A stretch of 58,319 nt of DNA. Source: Oceanicola sp. S124. Lineage in GTDB: Bacteria > Pseudomonadota > Alphaproteobacteria > Rhodobacterales > Rhodobacteraceae. The stretch is from contig NZ_AFPM01000077.1 in assembly GCF_000220565.1 (NCBI RefSeq), positions 1 through 58,319 of the forward strand, given 5' to 3'. How positions within the stretch are numbered: the first letter of the stretch is position 1; the number at the start of each line of letters is the position of its first letter. The position numbers and the translations under genes were made by a program. The notes beneath the pieces were generated by a model. It did not search any database. It was not told the DNA's origin and saw only the letters and a list, made by a program, of their open reading frames with translations. Of this stretch, positions 1 through 9,113 are shown in pieces.

Positions 1-118
1 GATGGATCCGCGAGCCTCGTCGAAATGGCAGGGTTTAGCATCCCCGCAAGGGGCAGCGCGCCTCGGTTCTGCCGACCGTGCGGAAAGGATAGCGCCGCCC
101 CGCTGCCCAGGCAAGCGC

Positions 119-571
119 CTAGCGCAGGCTGGCCAGCAGACCCTCGGCGCAGTCCTCGATCAGGGCCAGGGTGCCGTCGAAGTCGCGGGTGTAATAGGGA
201 TCGGGCACCTCGCAGGTCCCGGCGAAGGCGCTGCCCGCCGGCAGGTAATCGGTGAACAGCTTCACCGGCGTCACGCTGCCCCGGGGCCGCTGTGCCTCGA
301 TATCCGCCAGGTTCTGCGGATCCATGGCAAGGATCAGGTCGAAGTCGTTGAAATCCTGACTGCGGATCTGGCGCGCGCGCAGCGCTGACATGTCGTAGCC
401 CCGCCCCCGCGCGGCCTGCTGCATGGGGCCGTAGGGCGGCTCTCCCACGTGCCAGTCGCCGGTGCCTGCGCTGTCCAGCACGAGGCCCGGCGCCCGGTCC
501 CGCATCACCGCCTCCGCCGAGGGAGAGCGGCAGATGTTGCCGAGGCAGACGAAAAGGATCGAGGTGGTCAT
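119..571 (-). CDS. Low molecular weight protein-tyrosine phosphatase
   Basis: A 150-residue protein of the low-molecular-weight phosphotyrosine phosphatase family, cytosolic, removing phosphate from tyrosine in proteins. The P-loop CLGNICRS lies at residues 9-16 (nucleophile Cys9, Arg15) and the general-acid loop DPYY near residue 125; both are intact, and the length is normal. The start MTTSILFVCLGN fits the family N-terminus. It is divergent from the sirtuin gene, with about 100 bp between them. An arsenate reductase of the same fold is possible, but the DPYY loop favours phosphatase. The physiological substrate cannot be told; such enzymes often act on tyrosine kinases of polysaccharide export, none of which is in view. 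Confidence 0.9.
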   Translation of the reverse strand: MTTSILFVCLGNICRSPSAEAVMRDRAPGLVLDSAGTGDWHVGEPPYGPMQQAARGRGYDMSALRARQIRSQDFNDFDLILAMDPQNLADIEAQRPRGSVTPVKLFTDYLPAGSAFAGTCEVPDPYYTRDFDGTLALIEDCAEGLLASLR

Positions 572-674
572 GGGCGCGCTCCTGCGGCAAGGTCCGCAGG
601 CAGGCTATGGGGCCGGGCCGGAAAGTGGAAGGCCAGACGGAAAGGCCGGACCGAAGGGCCAGAAGGAAGGGCAG

Positions 675-1370
675 ATGGAGAAGATCGTCATACTGACCGG
701 CGCCGGGATCTCGGCCGAGAGCGGGCTTGGCACCTTCCGTGATTCGGGCGGGCTCTGGGAACGGCACCGGATCGAGGACGTTGCCTCTCCCCAGGGATTC
801 GCCCGCGACCCTGGACTGGTGCAACGATTCTACAACGCCCGCCGCGCCGCGAGCGCCGAGGCCGTGCCGAATCCCGCCCATCTCGCCCTGGCCAGGCTGC
901 AGCGGGATTTTCCCGGCGAGGTGGTGCTGGTGACGCAGAACGTCGACGCGTTGCACGAGGCAGGCGGCGCGACCGGGGTGCTGCACATGCACGGCGAACT
1001 GGCCAGCGCGCTCTGTGCTGCCTGCGGCCACCGCTGGACAGCCCCCGCCGAGATGCGCGTCGCTGAGCCCTGCCCCGCCTGCTCTGCCCCCGCCGGCCGT
1101 CCCGACATCGTCTGGTTCGGCGAGATGCCCTACCACATGGACGAGATCCTGGCCCATCTCGAGACCTGCACCTGCTTCGCCGCCATCGGCACCTCGGGCA
1201 ATGTCTACCCCGCCGCCGGATTCGTGCAGATCGCCGACGCCGCAGGCGCCCATTGCGTCGAGCTGAACCTAGAGGCTTCCTCGGTGCGCAGCGACTTCGC
1301 AGAGGCGCGCGAAGGCAGGGCCTCGGAGATCGTGCCGCTCTGGGTCGACGAGATGCTGGCGGAGGGCTGA
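675..1370 (+). CDS. cobB: NAD-dependent protein deacylase, sirtuin class III (CobB-like)
   Basis: A 231-residue Sir2 protein that removes acyl groups from lysine using NAD. The NAD-binding GAGISAESG is at residues 9-17, followed by TQNVD and the catalytic His in HMHGEL. Two CxxC pairs (CAAC and CPAC) form the zinc site. FYNAR contains the Y-x-x-R pair that in SIRT5 and E. coli CobB accepts succinyl or malonyl lysine, so desuccinylation is plausible by inference. The frame is open further upstream, but the ATG at 675 has a purine-rich Shine-Dalgarno (aggaagg) just before it and gives the usual MEKIVILTGAG start. It is divergent from the phosphatase gene. Confidence 0.9.
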   Translation: MEKIVILTGAGISAESGLGTFRDSGGLWERHRIEDVASPQGFARDPGLVQRFYNARRAASAEAVPNPAHLALARLQRDFPGEVVLVTQNVDALHEAGGATGVLHMHGELASALCAACGHRWTAPAEMRVAEPCPACSAPAGRPDIVWFGEMPYHMDEILAHLETCTCFAAIGTSGNVYPAAGFVQIADAAGAHCVELNLEASSVRSDFAEAREGRASEIVPLWVDEMLAEG

Positions 1371-1404
1371 GCGCCCTGCCCCGGCGTCGCTCGGGCTGAG
1401 CCGG

Positions 1405-1521
1405 GGGCCTCCGGCGGCAGTATTTTCAGCCATCGGATAGGGGAAAGAGCCCCTTGTTCCCATCCGATGGCCAGAAATACTGCGGGGGAATCTCCGGCAC
1501 GGAGATGGGGGCAGAGCCCCC
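1405..1521. repeat. Dispersed multi-hairpin repeat, copy A
   Basis: The intergenic copy between cobB and rpmB. A 67-bp imperfect palindrome spans 1417-1483 (22-base arms, 20 matching, starting gcagtatttt). It is followed by a 6-bp hairpin tctccg-gca-cggaga at 1491-1505 and a second hairpin gggggc-aga-gccccc at 1507-1521. The same modules recur in reverse order near 5.7, 9.2, 13.0, 33.4 and 38.4 kb. Confidence 0.85.
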
Positions 1522-1535
1522 TCTTCCACCGCCCC

Positions 1536-1571
1536 CCAAAAGCAAACAGCCCCGCCGGATGGCAGGGCTGT
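1536..1571 (-). terminator. Intrinsic terminator of rpmB
   Basis: Read on the minus strand, ACAGCCC pairs with GGGCTGT (1565-1571 with 1546-1552), and the stem is followed by TTGCTTTT. It lies 24 bases past the rpmB stop. Confidence 0.75.
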
Positions 1572-1595
1572 CAAAATTTCAAGGGATCGAAAGGA

Positions 1596-1883
1596 TCAGG
1601 CCGAGGCCTGGACCTTGGCGATCTCTTTCTTGACCTTCAGGGCGGTGTCGGACAGCTCTGCGTCCTTCGCCTTCTCCAGGAACTTGTCGAGGCCACCGCG
1701 GTGGTCGACCGAGCGCAGGGCCGAAGCCGAGATGCGCAGCTTGATGTTACGGCCCAGGGCTTCCGAACGCAGCGAAACGTCGTTCAGGTTGGGCAGGAAA
1801 CGGCGGCGGGTCTTGTTGTTGGCGTGGCTGACGTTGTTGCCAGTCATCGGGCCTTTACCGGTCAGTTCGCAGCGGCGCGACAT
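1596..1883 (-). CDS. rpmB: 50S ribosomal protein L28
   Basis: Ribosomal protein L28, 95 residues, a component of the large subunit. The N-terminus [16 protein letters not shown] is the family signature, followed by the basic [11 protein letters not shown] segment, and the alphaproteobacterial length is matched. A Shine-Dalgarno gagga precedes the ATG by seven bases. It appears monocistronic, with its own terminator downstream. The upstream 230 bases to hrpB hold its promoter; a TATTGT on the minus strand near 1925-1930 could be the -10, but no good -35 is seen. Confidence 0.97.
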   Translation of the reverse strand: MSRRCELTGKGPMTGNNVSHANNKTRRRFLPNLNDVSLRSEALGRNIKLRISASALRSVDHRGGLDKFLEKAKDAELSDTALKVKKEIAKVQASA

Positions 1884-2118
1884 AGGTCTATCCTCGTCTG
1901 GTCAGAAGGGCAGTTCGCGCCCCGTACAATACAAACGGGCACCGCAATGGGCGGCGCCCTGAATCTCGTTGCGCGTCATTACGCGCTGCCGGGAGGGAGG
2001 TCAAGTGTTTCGCAACGATGACAGTCCCACCGCGACAGAGGGGCATCTGCGGCCGCGCCATTCTGCTGCAGAACCGCGTGGCCCTCATGGCCTTCGCTTC
2101 ACGCGCGCGGATCCGTGA

Positions 2119-4542
2119 TCATTGTCTTCGCTTGACGCGAAGGGTCGGATCCGCTTCGCGCGGATCCTCGGGCCAGGGGTGCTTCGGGTAGCGGCCGCGC
2201 ATGTCCTTGCGCACATCGGGGTAGGAATTCGTCCAGAATCCCGGGATGTCGCGGGTTACCTGCACCGGACGCCCTGCCGGAGAGAGCAGCGTCACCACCA
2301 GCGGACGGCCCGCCACGGTGGGATGGCGGGTCTGGCCGAACATCTCCTGCAGCCGCAGCGCAATGCCAGGAGCCTCGCCGGCGTAGTCGATGGCGATCTT
2401 GCGACCGAGCGGCGTGGTGAACTGCGCCGGGACCTCCCGGTCCAGCCTCTGCCCCTGATCCCAGTCAAGGCGCGCGCGCAGTGCGGGCAGCAGATCGAAT
2501 CGCTTCCACTCCTCGACGCTGCGCACACCGGTCAGATGCGGCAGCAGCCAGTCCCCGAGGCTGTCCATCAGGGCGGCCTCGGAAAAGTCCGGGAAGTCGC
2601 CGCCCATCATCCGCGCCCGGGCAAGGAACAGCTCTGCCGCTTTCGAGGGGAACAGCCCCAGCTCGCGCACCCCGTCCAGCATGGCTTCGGCCTGCATCTG
2701 CGGATCGACATCCTTCCAGGCGCGGTCACTGAGCGCGATGGCCCCCAGCCGCTCCTGCTCGCGCGCCAACACGCGGCGGTCGCGGCGGGACCATTCGCAC
2801 AGATGCACCGTCTCGATCCGCTCGGGGAAGAGCGTACGCAGCGCGGCCTCGTCGATCTGCACCGCCTGCCGGATCTTGGCCTCGCGCGGATCCCCATCCA
2901 GGTCGGTGGCCACGATCAGCCGCGCGCCTGCCAGCGGATCCTCAGGGGGCAGCACCGCCCCCTTGCCGCCCGACAGAAGGTAGCGCGGCGCCTCGCCCGG
3001 CCGACGCAGGCCGATGCGGTCGGGATAGGCCAGCGCGGCCATTTCGGCGGGCGCGAGATGCGCCTCCGGTCCGGCCTGACGGGCCAGGCGTTTGGCCTCG
3101 GTGCGGATGCGGGAGAGCGCTCCGGGATCAGCGCGGCTGTCACGCTCCCCGGCCAGGGCCTTCAGGCGCAGGGTCAGGTCCACCGGCGCGCCACGGTTCA
3201 TCGGATCGCGGTCGGCCAGCAGCGCGGCCAGCGGCGCGGCAGAAGGTCCGGCCAGCGCCAGCATATGCGCCAGGCGCGGGTGCAGCGGCAGCCCGGCCAG
3301 TGTGCGACCATGTTCGGTAATGCCATGGGCATCCAGCGCACCGAGAAGACGCAGCAGCGCCTGCGCCTCGCCATAGGCGCCTTCGGGTGGCTGCGTCAGG
3401 AAGGCCAGCTGGTCCGGCGCCGCGCCCCAGAGCGCCAGCTCCAGCACGAGGCCCGCAAGGTCCGCCGCCTCGATCTCGGCCGGGGGATAGGCGGGCAGCG
3501 CGCCCTCCTCGCCCTTTGTCCAGGCGCGGTAGCAGCGGCCCGGCGCGACACGTCCGGCGCGACCGGCGCGCTGATCGGCTTCGGCACGAGAGACCTTCTC
3601 GGTCACCAGCCGCGACATGCCTGCACCGGGATCGAAGCGGGCGCGGCGCGACAGCCCGGCGTCGACCACCGCCCGCACGTCCGGAATGGTCAGGGAGGTC
3701 TCGGCGATCGAGGTCGCCAGCACGATATTCCGCCCCTCGGCAGCAGGCTCCAGCGCAGCGCGCTGCTCGGCGAATTTCATTGCGCCGTAGAGCGGACGGA
3801 TCTGGCAGGTCTTCGGAACGCGGCCCTCCAGCAGCCCGGCAAGGCGGTTGATCTCTCCGGCACCGGGCAGGAAGACCAGCACCCCGGCCTCGGTTTCCTC
3901 GACCGCGTGCAGGACGAGGGCGGCGAGGTCGGGCCAGAGGTCGCGCCCCTTGCGCAGGGGCTTGCCGGCATGGACCAGCTCGACCGGGAAGGCCCGGCCC
4001 TCGGAGGTGACGACAGGCGCGCCGCCCATCAACTCGGCGACCGGCGCGGCATCCAGCGTGGCGGACATGGCGACGAGAATCAGGTCGTCGCGCAGCGCGC
4101 CCGCGATCTCGAGGCAGAGCGCCAGCCCGAGGTCGGCATTCAGCGAGCGTTCGTGGAATTCATCGAAGATCACCGCGCCCACACCGGAAAGCTCGGGGTC
4201 GGACTGGATCATCCGGGTCAGGATGCCCTCGGTGACGACTTCGATACGGGTCGCCTTGCCGACCTTCGCCTCGCCCCGTACCCGGTAGCCGACCGTTTCA
4301 CCGGCGCGTTCGCCGAGGCTCTGGGCCATCCGCTCGGCGGCGGCACGGGCCGCGAGGCGGCGGGGCTCCAGCATCAGGATACGGCCGCCGGTCAGAGCGG
4401 CGTCGAGCATCGCCAGCGGCACCCGCGTCGTCTTGCCCGCGCCGGGTGGCGCCTGCAGCACGGCGCGCCCCTTGGCGCGCAGCGCCGCGACCAGCTCTGG
4501 CAGGACATCGTCGATGGGCAGGCGGAAATCGGAAGAGCTCAT
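2119..4542 (-). CDS. hrpB: ATP-dependent RNA helicase HrpB
   Basis: An 807-residue DExH-box helicase of the HrpB family, whose precise role in RNA metabolism is poorly known in alphaproteobacteria. Walker A APPGAGKTT is at residues 31-39 and the Walker B box DEFH at 127-130. SATLD and the QRAGRAGR motif VI follow, then the HA2 region and the HrpB C-terminal domain ending in a basic tail. The frame runs upstream, but MSSSDFRLPIDDVLPEL is the usual start and gives a normal length; no clear Shine-Dalgarno is visible. It is divergent from meaB across 178 bp. Confidence 0.93.
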   Translation of the reverse strand: MSSSDFRLPIDDVLPELVAALRAKGRAVLQAPPGAGKTTRVPLAMLDAALTGGRILMLEPRRLAARAAAERMAQSLGERAGETVGYRVRGEAKVGKATRIEVVTEGILTRMIQSDPELSGVGAVIFDEFHERSLNADLGLALCLEIAGALRDDLILVAMSATLDAAPVAELMGGAPVVTSEGRAFPVELVHAGKPLRKGRDLWPDLAALVLHAVEETEAGVLVFLPGAGEINRLAGLLEGRVPKTCQIRPLYGAMKFAEQRAALEPAAEGRNIVLATSIAETSLTIPDVRAVVDAGLSRRARFDPGAGMSRLVTEKVSRAEADQRAGRAGRVAPGRCYRAWTKGEEGALPAYPPAEIEAADLAGLVLELALWGAAPDQLAFLTQPPEGAYGEAQALLRLLGALDAHGITEHGRTLAGLPLHPRLAHMLALAGPSAAPLAALLADRDPMNRGAPVDLTLRLKALAGERDSRADPGALSRIRTEAKRLARQAGPEAHLAPAEMAALAYPDRIGLRRPGEAPRYLLSGGKGAVLPPEDPLAGARLIVATDLDGDPREAKIRQAVQIDEAALRTLFPERIETVHLCEWSRRDRRVLAREQERLGAIALSDRAWKDVDPQMQAEAMLDGVRELGLFPSKAAELFLARARMMGGDFPDFSEAALMDSLGDWLLPHLTGVRSVEEWKRFDLLPALRARLDWDQGQRLDREVPAQFTTPLGRKIAIDYAGEAPGIALRLQEMFGQTRHPTVAGRPLVVTLLSPAGRPVQVTRDIPGFWTNSYPDVRKDMRGRYPKHPWPEDPREADPTLRVKRRQ

Positions 4543-4720
4543 GACGCCATATGCGCTGGTGGTGCGGGCAAGGTCCACCTCCTGCCTGTCTCCGTGTGCC
4601 AAATTGAGACGCGGAGGGACCACCGCCCACTTCATGCCCCCGCAGGTCCGCAAAGGCACGCCGCCGCCACTGGACGCGACGCCCCCGCAGCCGCTAGACC
4701 CGATGCAAACGGAGGGCCGC

Positions 4721-5698
4721 ATGGACATCACCCAGCTTGCAGAGCAGATCCGCCAAGGCGACCGCCGCGCGCTGGCGCGGGGCATCACGCTGGTCGAGAG
4801 CGGACGCGCCGATCACCGGGCGCAGGCGGCCCAGCTGCTGCAGGCCCTCTCGGCCTCTGGCAGGCAGGCGCTGCGCATCGGGCTGTCGGGCACGCCCGGC
4901 GTCGGCAAGTCGACCTTCATCGAGAGCTTCGGGATGATGTTGACGGAACGGGGCCTGAAGGTCGCCGTTCTGGCCGTCGATCCCTCGTCGGCCCGCACCG
5001 GAGGATCGATCCTGGGCGACAAGACCCGGATGCCGCGCCTGGCCCGCGCACCGGGCGCATATATCCGCCCCTCGCCCAGCCAGACCCACCTCGGCGGCAT
5101 CGCGCGGCGCTCGCGCGAGGCGGTGGCGTTGTGTGAGGCGGCGGGCTTTGACGTGGTGCTGATCGAGACGGTGGGCGTGGGGCAGTCGGAAACCGTGGTG
5201 GCCGAGATCAGCGATCTCTTCCTGCTGCTGCTGGCGCCGGCGGGCGGGGACGAGCTGCAGGGCGTGAAGCGCGGCATCATGGAGATGGCCGACATCATCC
5301 TGGTCAACAAGGCGGACGGCGACCTGAAGGCCACCGCCACCCGCACCTGCGCCGACTACGCCGGTGCCCTGCGCCTGCTGCGCAAACGGCCGCAGGACCC
5401 CGAGGGCTTCCCCAAGGCGATGATGGTCTCGGCACTGGAGGAGCAGGGGCTGGAACGCGCCTGGGAAGAGATGTGCTCGCTTGCCGACTGGCGCCGCACC
5501 GAGGGTCATCTCGCCCGCGCCCGCGCGGCACAAGCCCGCTACTGGTTCGCCGAAGAGGTCCGCCAGGCCCTGCTGGCGGAACTGGACCGCGGCACGGCGA
5601 AAGAGCAGATGGCGGAACTGGCCGGGAAGGTGGCGGCGGGCGCGCTGACGCCTTCGCTGGCGGCGGCGCGGATGCTGGAAACCCTGCGCGCGCGGTAA
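4721..5698 (+). CDS. meaB: Methylmalonyl-CoA mutase-associated GTPase MeaB
   Basis: A 325-residue G3E-type GTPase (MeaB/ArgK) that escorts the cobalamin cofactor to methylmalonyl-CoA mutase and protects the enzyme. Walker A GTPGVGKS is at residues 57-64, followed by the switch region DPSS, the ETVGVGQSE motif and the guanine-specifying NKAD. The ATG at 4721 follows the Shine-Dalgarno ggaggg at 4711; the longer open frame upstream has no support. The mutase gene is not in the window, but methylmalonyl-CoA epimerase (mce) lies at 25.5 kb. Together they suggest propionyl-CoA or ethylmalonyl-CoA pathway metabolism with dispersed genes. Confidence 0.93.
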   Translation: MDITQLAEQIRQGDRRALARGITLVESGRADHRAQAAQLLQALSASGRQALRIGLSGTPGVGKSTFIESFGMMLTERGLKVAVLAVDPSSARTGGSILGDKTRMPRLARAPGAYIRPSPSQTHLGGIARRSREAVALCEAAGFDVVLIETVGVGQSETVVAEISDLFLLLLAPAGGDELQGVKRGIMEMADIILVNKADGDLKATATRTCADYAGALRLLRKRPQDPEGFPKAMMVSALEEQGLERAWEEMCSLADWRRTEGHLARARAAQARYWFAEEVRQALLAELDRGTAKEQMAELAGKVAAGALTPSLAAARMLETLRAR

Positions 5699-5706
5699 GC
5701 GGGCAA

Positions 5707-5904
5707 GGGGGCGCTGCCCCCTCTTGAGCCCTTACGGTCTCAATTCACCCCCGGAGTACTTTCAGCCTGGTGATGATGCGGGACAGGGCCCGGAAAGGCG
5801 GCCTCCTTCTGCCATTTTGAGGGTCCGAGCCCTTCATTGAGAAGGGCGGGCGCCAGTTCGGGTGCGACCTGTTCCATTCTGAGGCCGGAAATGCTCCCGC
5901 CGGA
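5707..5904. repeat. Dispersed multi-hairpin repeat, copy B
   Basis: The modules in order: hairpin gggggc-gct-gccccc (5707-5721); a second hairpin ttgagccc/ggtctcaa (5724-5743, one mismatch); then the arm cccccggagtactttcagcc followed by tggtgatgat. A distant opposite arm (gaggccggaaatgctcccgc) is at 5881-5900. The centre is longer than in other copies. It fills most of the 482-base gap between meaB and argD, in which I see no gene. Confidence 0.75.
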
Positions 5905-6136
5905 GGCGGTGCAACCGCGCCACGCGCGGCGCGCCGCAATCCAGGACGCAGCATTTCCGCTGGGAAAGCCCCGCCGCCTGGGCTAAGCATCGCCCCATGA
6001 TCGCACGTATCGCAGATATTCTTCGACGCCGAAGCCTCTGAGACCCGCCTCCCGCAGGGAGCGCGGCTGCTGCTGATCCTGCGCCTGCTTCAACAAGGCG
6101 CGCCTTTCCCACCCTCGAAAACTTGACTTGGCCCGA

Positions 6137-6148
6137 GAGCACGTGCTC
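6137..6148. promoter_or_regulatory. 12-bp perfect palindrome upstream of argD
   Basis: GAGCACGTGCTC is a perfect palindrome ending 32 bases before the argD start. Its position would suit an operator in the argD leader or promoter. No known arginine regulator site matches it to my knowledge, so its function is open. Confidence 0.35.
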
Positions 6149-6180
6149 ATTCAGGGCCTCCCGTACCTGAAGGACTTCAG

Positions 6181-7368
6181 ATGATCCCTCCTGTTCTGCC
6201 GACCTACAATCGTGCGCCGCTTCATTTCGTGAAGGGCGAAGGCTCGTGGCTGATCGAGGAGGACGGGCGCCGATTCCTCGACATGGGGGCGGGCATTGCC
6301 GTCAATGCGCTCGGCCATGGCGACCCCGACCTGGTGGCGGCGCTGACCGAGCAGGGCCAGAAGCTCTGGCACCTCAGCAACCTCTACGAGATCCCGCAGC
6401 AGGAAGAGCTGGCCCGGCGGCTGGTCGAGGCGACCTTCGCCGATACGGTCTTCTTCACCAACTCGGGCACCGAGGCCATGGAGCTGGCGGTGAAGATGGC
6501 GCGGAAATACTGGTACGAGAGCGGCAAGCCCGAAAAGGTCGAGATCATCGCCTTCGACGGGGCTTTCCATGGCCGCTCTTCCGCCGCCATCGCCGCGGTG
6601 AACACCGAGAAGATGGTCAAGGGCTTCGGACCGCTGCTGCCCGGCTTCAAGCAGGCCAAATGGGGTGACTGGGAGGCGCTGGCCGCCCTGATCACCGACG
6701 AGACCGCCGCCGTGATCATCGAGCCGGTGCAGGGCGAGGGCGGCATCCGGCCGCTGGATCCCGCCGACCTGAAGGCCCTGCGGGCGCTCTGCGACGAAAA
6801 GGGCTGCCTGCTGATCCTCGACGAGGTGCAATGTGGCGTCGGCCGGACCGGAAAGCTGTTTGCCTACCAGTGGTCCTCGATCACCCCCGATATCATGATG
6901 GTCGCCAAGGGCATCGGCGGCGGCTTCCCGCTGGGCGCCGTGCTGGCGACCGAGGAGGCCGCCAAGGGCATGGTGGCGGGCACCCACGGCTCGACCTACG
7001 GCGGCAACCCGCTGGGTTGCGCCATCGGCAACGCGGTGATCCGCAAGGTGGCCGATGCGGCTTTCCTCGAAGAGGTCTCCCGCAAGGGCGCGCTGCTGCG
7101 GCAGAAGCTTGAGGGCCTCGTGGCCGAGAACCCCGAGGTCTTCGAGGCGGTGCGCGGCCAGGGCCTGATGATCGGGCTGAAGTGCAAGCTGCCCTGCGGC
7201 GAGGTCGTGCAGGCCGGTTACGGGGTCGAGCTGATCACCGTGCCCGCCGCCGACAACGTGGTGCGCCTGCTGCCGCCGCTGACCATCAGCGACGACGAGA
7301 TCGGCGAGGCCGTCTCGCGGCTGGACCGGGCCGCCAAGGCCGCCCTTGAAACGACGAAAGCCGGCTGA
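6181..7368 (+). CDS. argD: Acetylornithine aminotransferase
   Basis: A 395-residue class III PLP aminotransferase, converting N-acetylglutamate semialdehyde to N-acetylornithine in arginine synthesis (and possibly succinyl-diaminopimelate in lysine synthesis). Visible are the PLP phosphate contact SGTEAME, the EPVQGEGG segment, LDEVQCGVGRTG, and the Schiff-base lysine K243 in VAKGIGGGFPLG. The length is normal. The adjacent argF, 51 bases downstream on the same strand, supports the arginine role over other class III transaminases. A weak purine run (gaaggacttcag) precedes the ATG. Confidence 0.95.
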   Translation: MIPPVLPTYNRAPLHFVKGEGSWLIEEDGRRFLDMGAGIAVNALGHGDPDLVAALTEQGQKLWHLSNLYEIPQQEELARRLVEATFADTVFFTNSGTEAMELAVKMARKYWYESGKPEKVEIIAFDGAFHGRSSAAIAAVNTEKMVKGFGPLLPGFKQAKWGDWEALAALITDETAAVIIEPVQGEGGIRPLDPADLKALRALCDEKGCLLILDEVQCGVGRTGKLFAYQWSSITPDIMMVAKGIGGGFPLGAVLATEEAAKGMVAGTHGSTYGGNPLGCAIGNAVIRKVADAAFLEEVSRKGALLRQKLEGLVAENPEVFEAVRGQGLMIGLKCKLPCGEVVQAGYGVELITVPAADNVVRLLPPLTISDDEIGEAVSRLDRAAKAALETTKAG

Positions 7369-7419
7369 GCCTGCGCCAATCAGAGGGCGGGTCGCCGGGT
7401 GCGGCCCGCGAGAGACGAG

Positions 7420-8346
7420 ATGAAACACTTCCTGGATATCCACACAACCGACCCGGACGACCTGCGCTCGATGCTGGATCAGGCGCGGGCGATGAAGGTC
7501 GCGCGCGAGGGCCAGCCCAAGGGCATGCCCGACGAAATCCAGCCGCTGGCCGGTCGCATGGTGGCCCTGATCTTCGAGAAGCCCTCGACCCGGACCCGTG
7601 TCAGCTTCGACGTCGGCGTCCGCCAGATGGGCGGCCAGACCATGGTGCTGTCGGGCGGCGAGATGCAGCTGGGTCACGGCGAAAGCATCGCCGATACCGC
7701 CCGCGTGCTCAGCCGCTACGTGGACATGATCATGATCCGGACCAACGAGGAATCGATCCTGCACGAGCTGGCCGAACATGCCTCGGTGCCGGTGATCAAC
7801 GGGCTGACCAACGAAAGCCACCCCTGCCAGATCATGGCCGACGTGATGACCTATGAAGAGCATCGCGGCCCGATCAGGGGCAAGAAGGTGGTCTGGGTCG
7901 GCGATGGCAACAACGTCTGCGCCTCGATGCTGCACGCGGCGGGCCAGCTGGGGTTCGACGTGACATTCTCGGGGCCCATGCAGCTGGATCCCGATCCCAA
8001 GGCCATCGGCTTTGCCCGCGACCAGGGCAGCAACGTGGTGATCGAGCGCGATCCGTTCCGCGCCGTCGAGGGGGCCGACATCATCGTCGCCGATACCTGG
8101 GTGTCGATGCATGACGCGCAAAGCACCCGCGAGCGGCGCCACAACATGCTGCGCCCCTACCAGGTCAACACGCCCCTGATGCAGGCCGCCGGCGACCAGG
8201 CCGTCTTCATGCACTGCCTGCCCGCGCATCGCGGCGAGGAAGTGACCTCCGAGGTGATGGACGGGCCGCAGTCGGTGATCTTCGACGAGGCCGAGAACCG
8301 CCTGCACGCCCAGAAGGCCGTGATGCGCTGGTGCCTCGGGCTTTAG
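7420..8346 (+). CDS. argF: Ornithine carbamoyltransferase
   Basis: A 308-residue enzyme forming citrulline from ornithine and carbamoyl phosphate, cytosolic. The carbamoyl phosphate motif STRTR is at residues 56-60. HPCQ and the late HCLP motif carrying the active-site Cys are present; HCLP is diagnostic of ornithine rather than aspartate transcarbamoylases. A GTG at 7399 is in frame, but the ATG at 7420 with its agagacgag ribosome site gives the family start MKHFLDI. It is co-oriented with argD and probably co-transcribed. Confidence 0.96.
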   Translation: MKHFLDIHTTDPDDLRSMLDQARAMKVAREGQPKGMPDEIQPLAGRMVALIFEKPSTRTRVSFDVGVRQMGGQTMVLSGGEMQLGHGESIADTARVLSRYVDMIMIRTNEESILHELAEHASVPVINGLTNESHPCQIMADVMTYEEHRGPIRGKKVVWVGDGNNVCASMLHAAGQLGFDVTFSGPMQLDPDPKAIGFARDQGSNVVIERDPFRAVEGADIIVADTWVSMHDAQSTRERRHNMLRPYQVNTPLMQAAGDQAVFMHCLPAHRGEEVTSEVMDGPQSVIFDEAENRLHAQKAVMRWCLGL

Positions 8347-8394
8347 GTCCCGGCACGTCATGCGCCGAGGCGGGGTCTGCAGGGCAATGATACC

Positions 8395-8422
8395 TTGTAA
8401 CTCCGCGCCCCGTGACTAGTAT
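8395..8422 (+). promoter_or_regulatory. Candidate sigma-70 promoter of gcrA
   Basis: A -35 TTGTAA (8395-8400) and a -10 TAGTAT (8417-8422) with 16 bases between, about 95 bases upstream of the gcrA start. The region is locally AT-richer than its surroundings. I see no GANTC methylation site in this promoter. Confidence 0.4.
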
Positions 8423-8518
8423 AGGGGACTGAATTCAGGGCGGGGCCCCTGCCGAAAGGCGGGCGGCCCCGCCCCCCGTGACCGCGGGCCGCGGCCGGAA
8501 CAAGGATTGGAGAGCGGA

Positions 8519-9091
8519 ATGTCCTGGACCGACGAACGCGTCGAGCTCTTGAAGAAGATGTGGTCGGAAGGCCAGTCGGCGAGCCAGATCGCCAAGGAAC
8601 TGGGCGGGGTGACCCGCAATGCGGTGATCGGCAAGGTGCATCGCCTCGGCCTGTCCAACCGCTCGGGCGGAGGCGCGCCGCAACCGGCGGCCGCCGCGCC
8701 CAAGGCGGAAGCCAAGGCCAAGCCCGCGCCCAAGCGCGAGGCCTCGCCGGCGCCCGAGCCGAAGCCCGAACCCGCGCCCCAGGCCGCGGCCCCGGCCCCG
8801 AGCCCGGCGCGCAAGGCGATCATCCCCGCCGGCCAGCCGCTGCCGCCGCAGCCCTCGGCCAACGAGATCAGCCCCGAGGCCCTCGCCAAGGTCAACGAGA
8901 TCGAGAAGAAGTCCAAGAAGCTGACGCTGATGGAACTGACCGAGCGGACCTGCAAATGGCCCGTCGGCGATCCGGCCACCGACGACTTCTGGTTCTGCGG
9001 CCTGCCTACCCAGCAGGGCAAACCCTATTGCGATGCCCATGTCGGCGTCGCCTTCCAGCCGATGTCCTCGCGCCGCGACCGCAAACGCTGA
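8519..9091 (+). CDS. gcrA: Cell cycle transcriptional regulator GcrA
   Basis: A 190-residue alphaproteobacterial regulator that binds sigma-70 and acts at GANTC sites methylated by CcrM. The N-terminal helix-turn-helix (MSWTDERVELLKKMW to HRLGLSNR, residues 1-48) is well conserved. An Ala/Pro/Lys-rich linker spans about 50-115, then a conserved C-terminal sigma-contact region. That region holds C145, C160, C171 and H174 in a spacing that could bind a metal. The ATG at 8519 has a ggagagcgg ribosome site; a TTG 12 bases earlier is in frame but less likely. It follows argF by 172 bases and probably has its own promoter. Confidence 0.95.
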   Translation: MSWTDERVELLKKMWSEGQSASQIAKELGGVTRNAVIGKVHRLGLSNRSGGGAPQPAAAAPKAEAKAKPAPKREASPAPEPKPEPAPQAAAPAPSPARKAIIPAGQPLPPQPSANEISPEALAKVNEIEKKSKKLTLMELTERTCKWPVGDPATDDFWFCGLPTQQGKPYCDAHVGVAFQPMSSRRDRKR

Positions 9092-9113
9092 GCTGATCGG
9101 TTATCGAGATGAG

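Noticed and set aside
119-571. Arsenate reductase.
   Set aside because: The P-loop and DPYY loop fit phosphotyrosine phosphatase; no arsenic genes are nearby.
2122-5136. Very long open frame antisense to hrpB (1004 codons); similar ones at 39099-41855, 48030-50849 and 51955-56118.
   Set aside because: They are antisense or shifted shadows of well-identified genes in high-GC DNA, with no recognisable domain.
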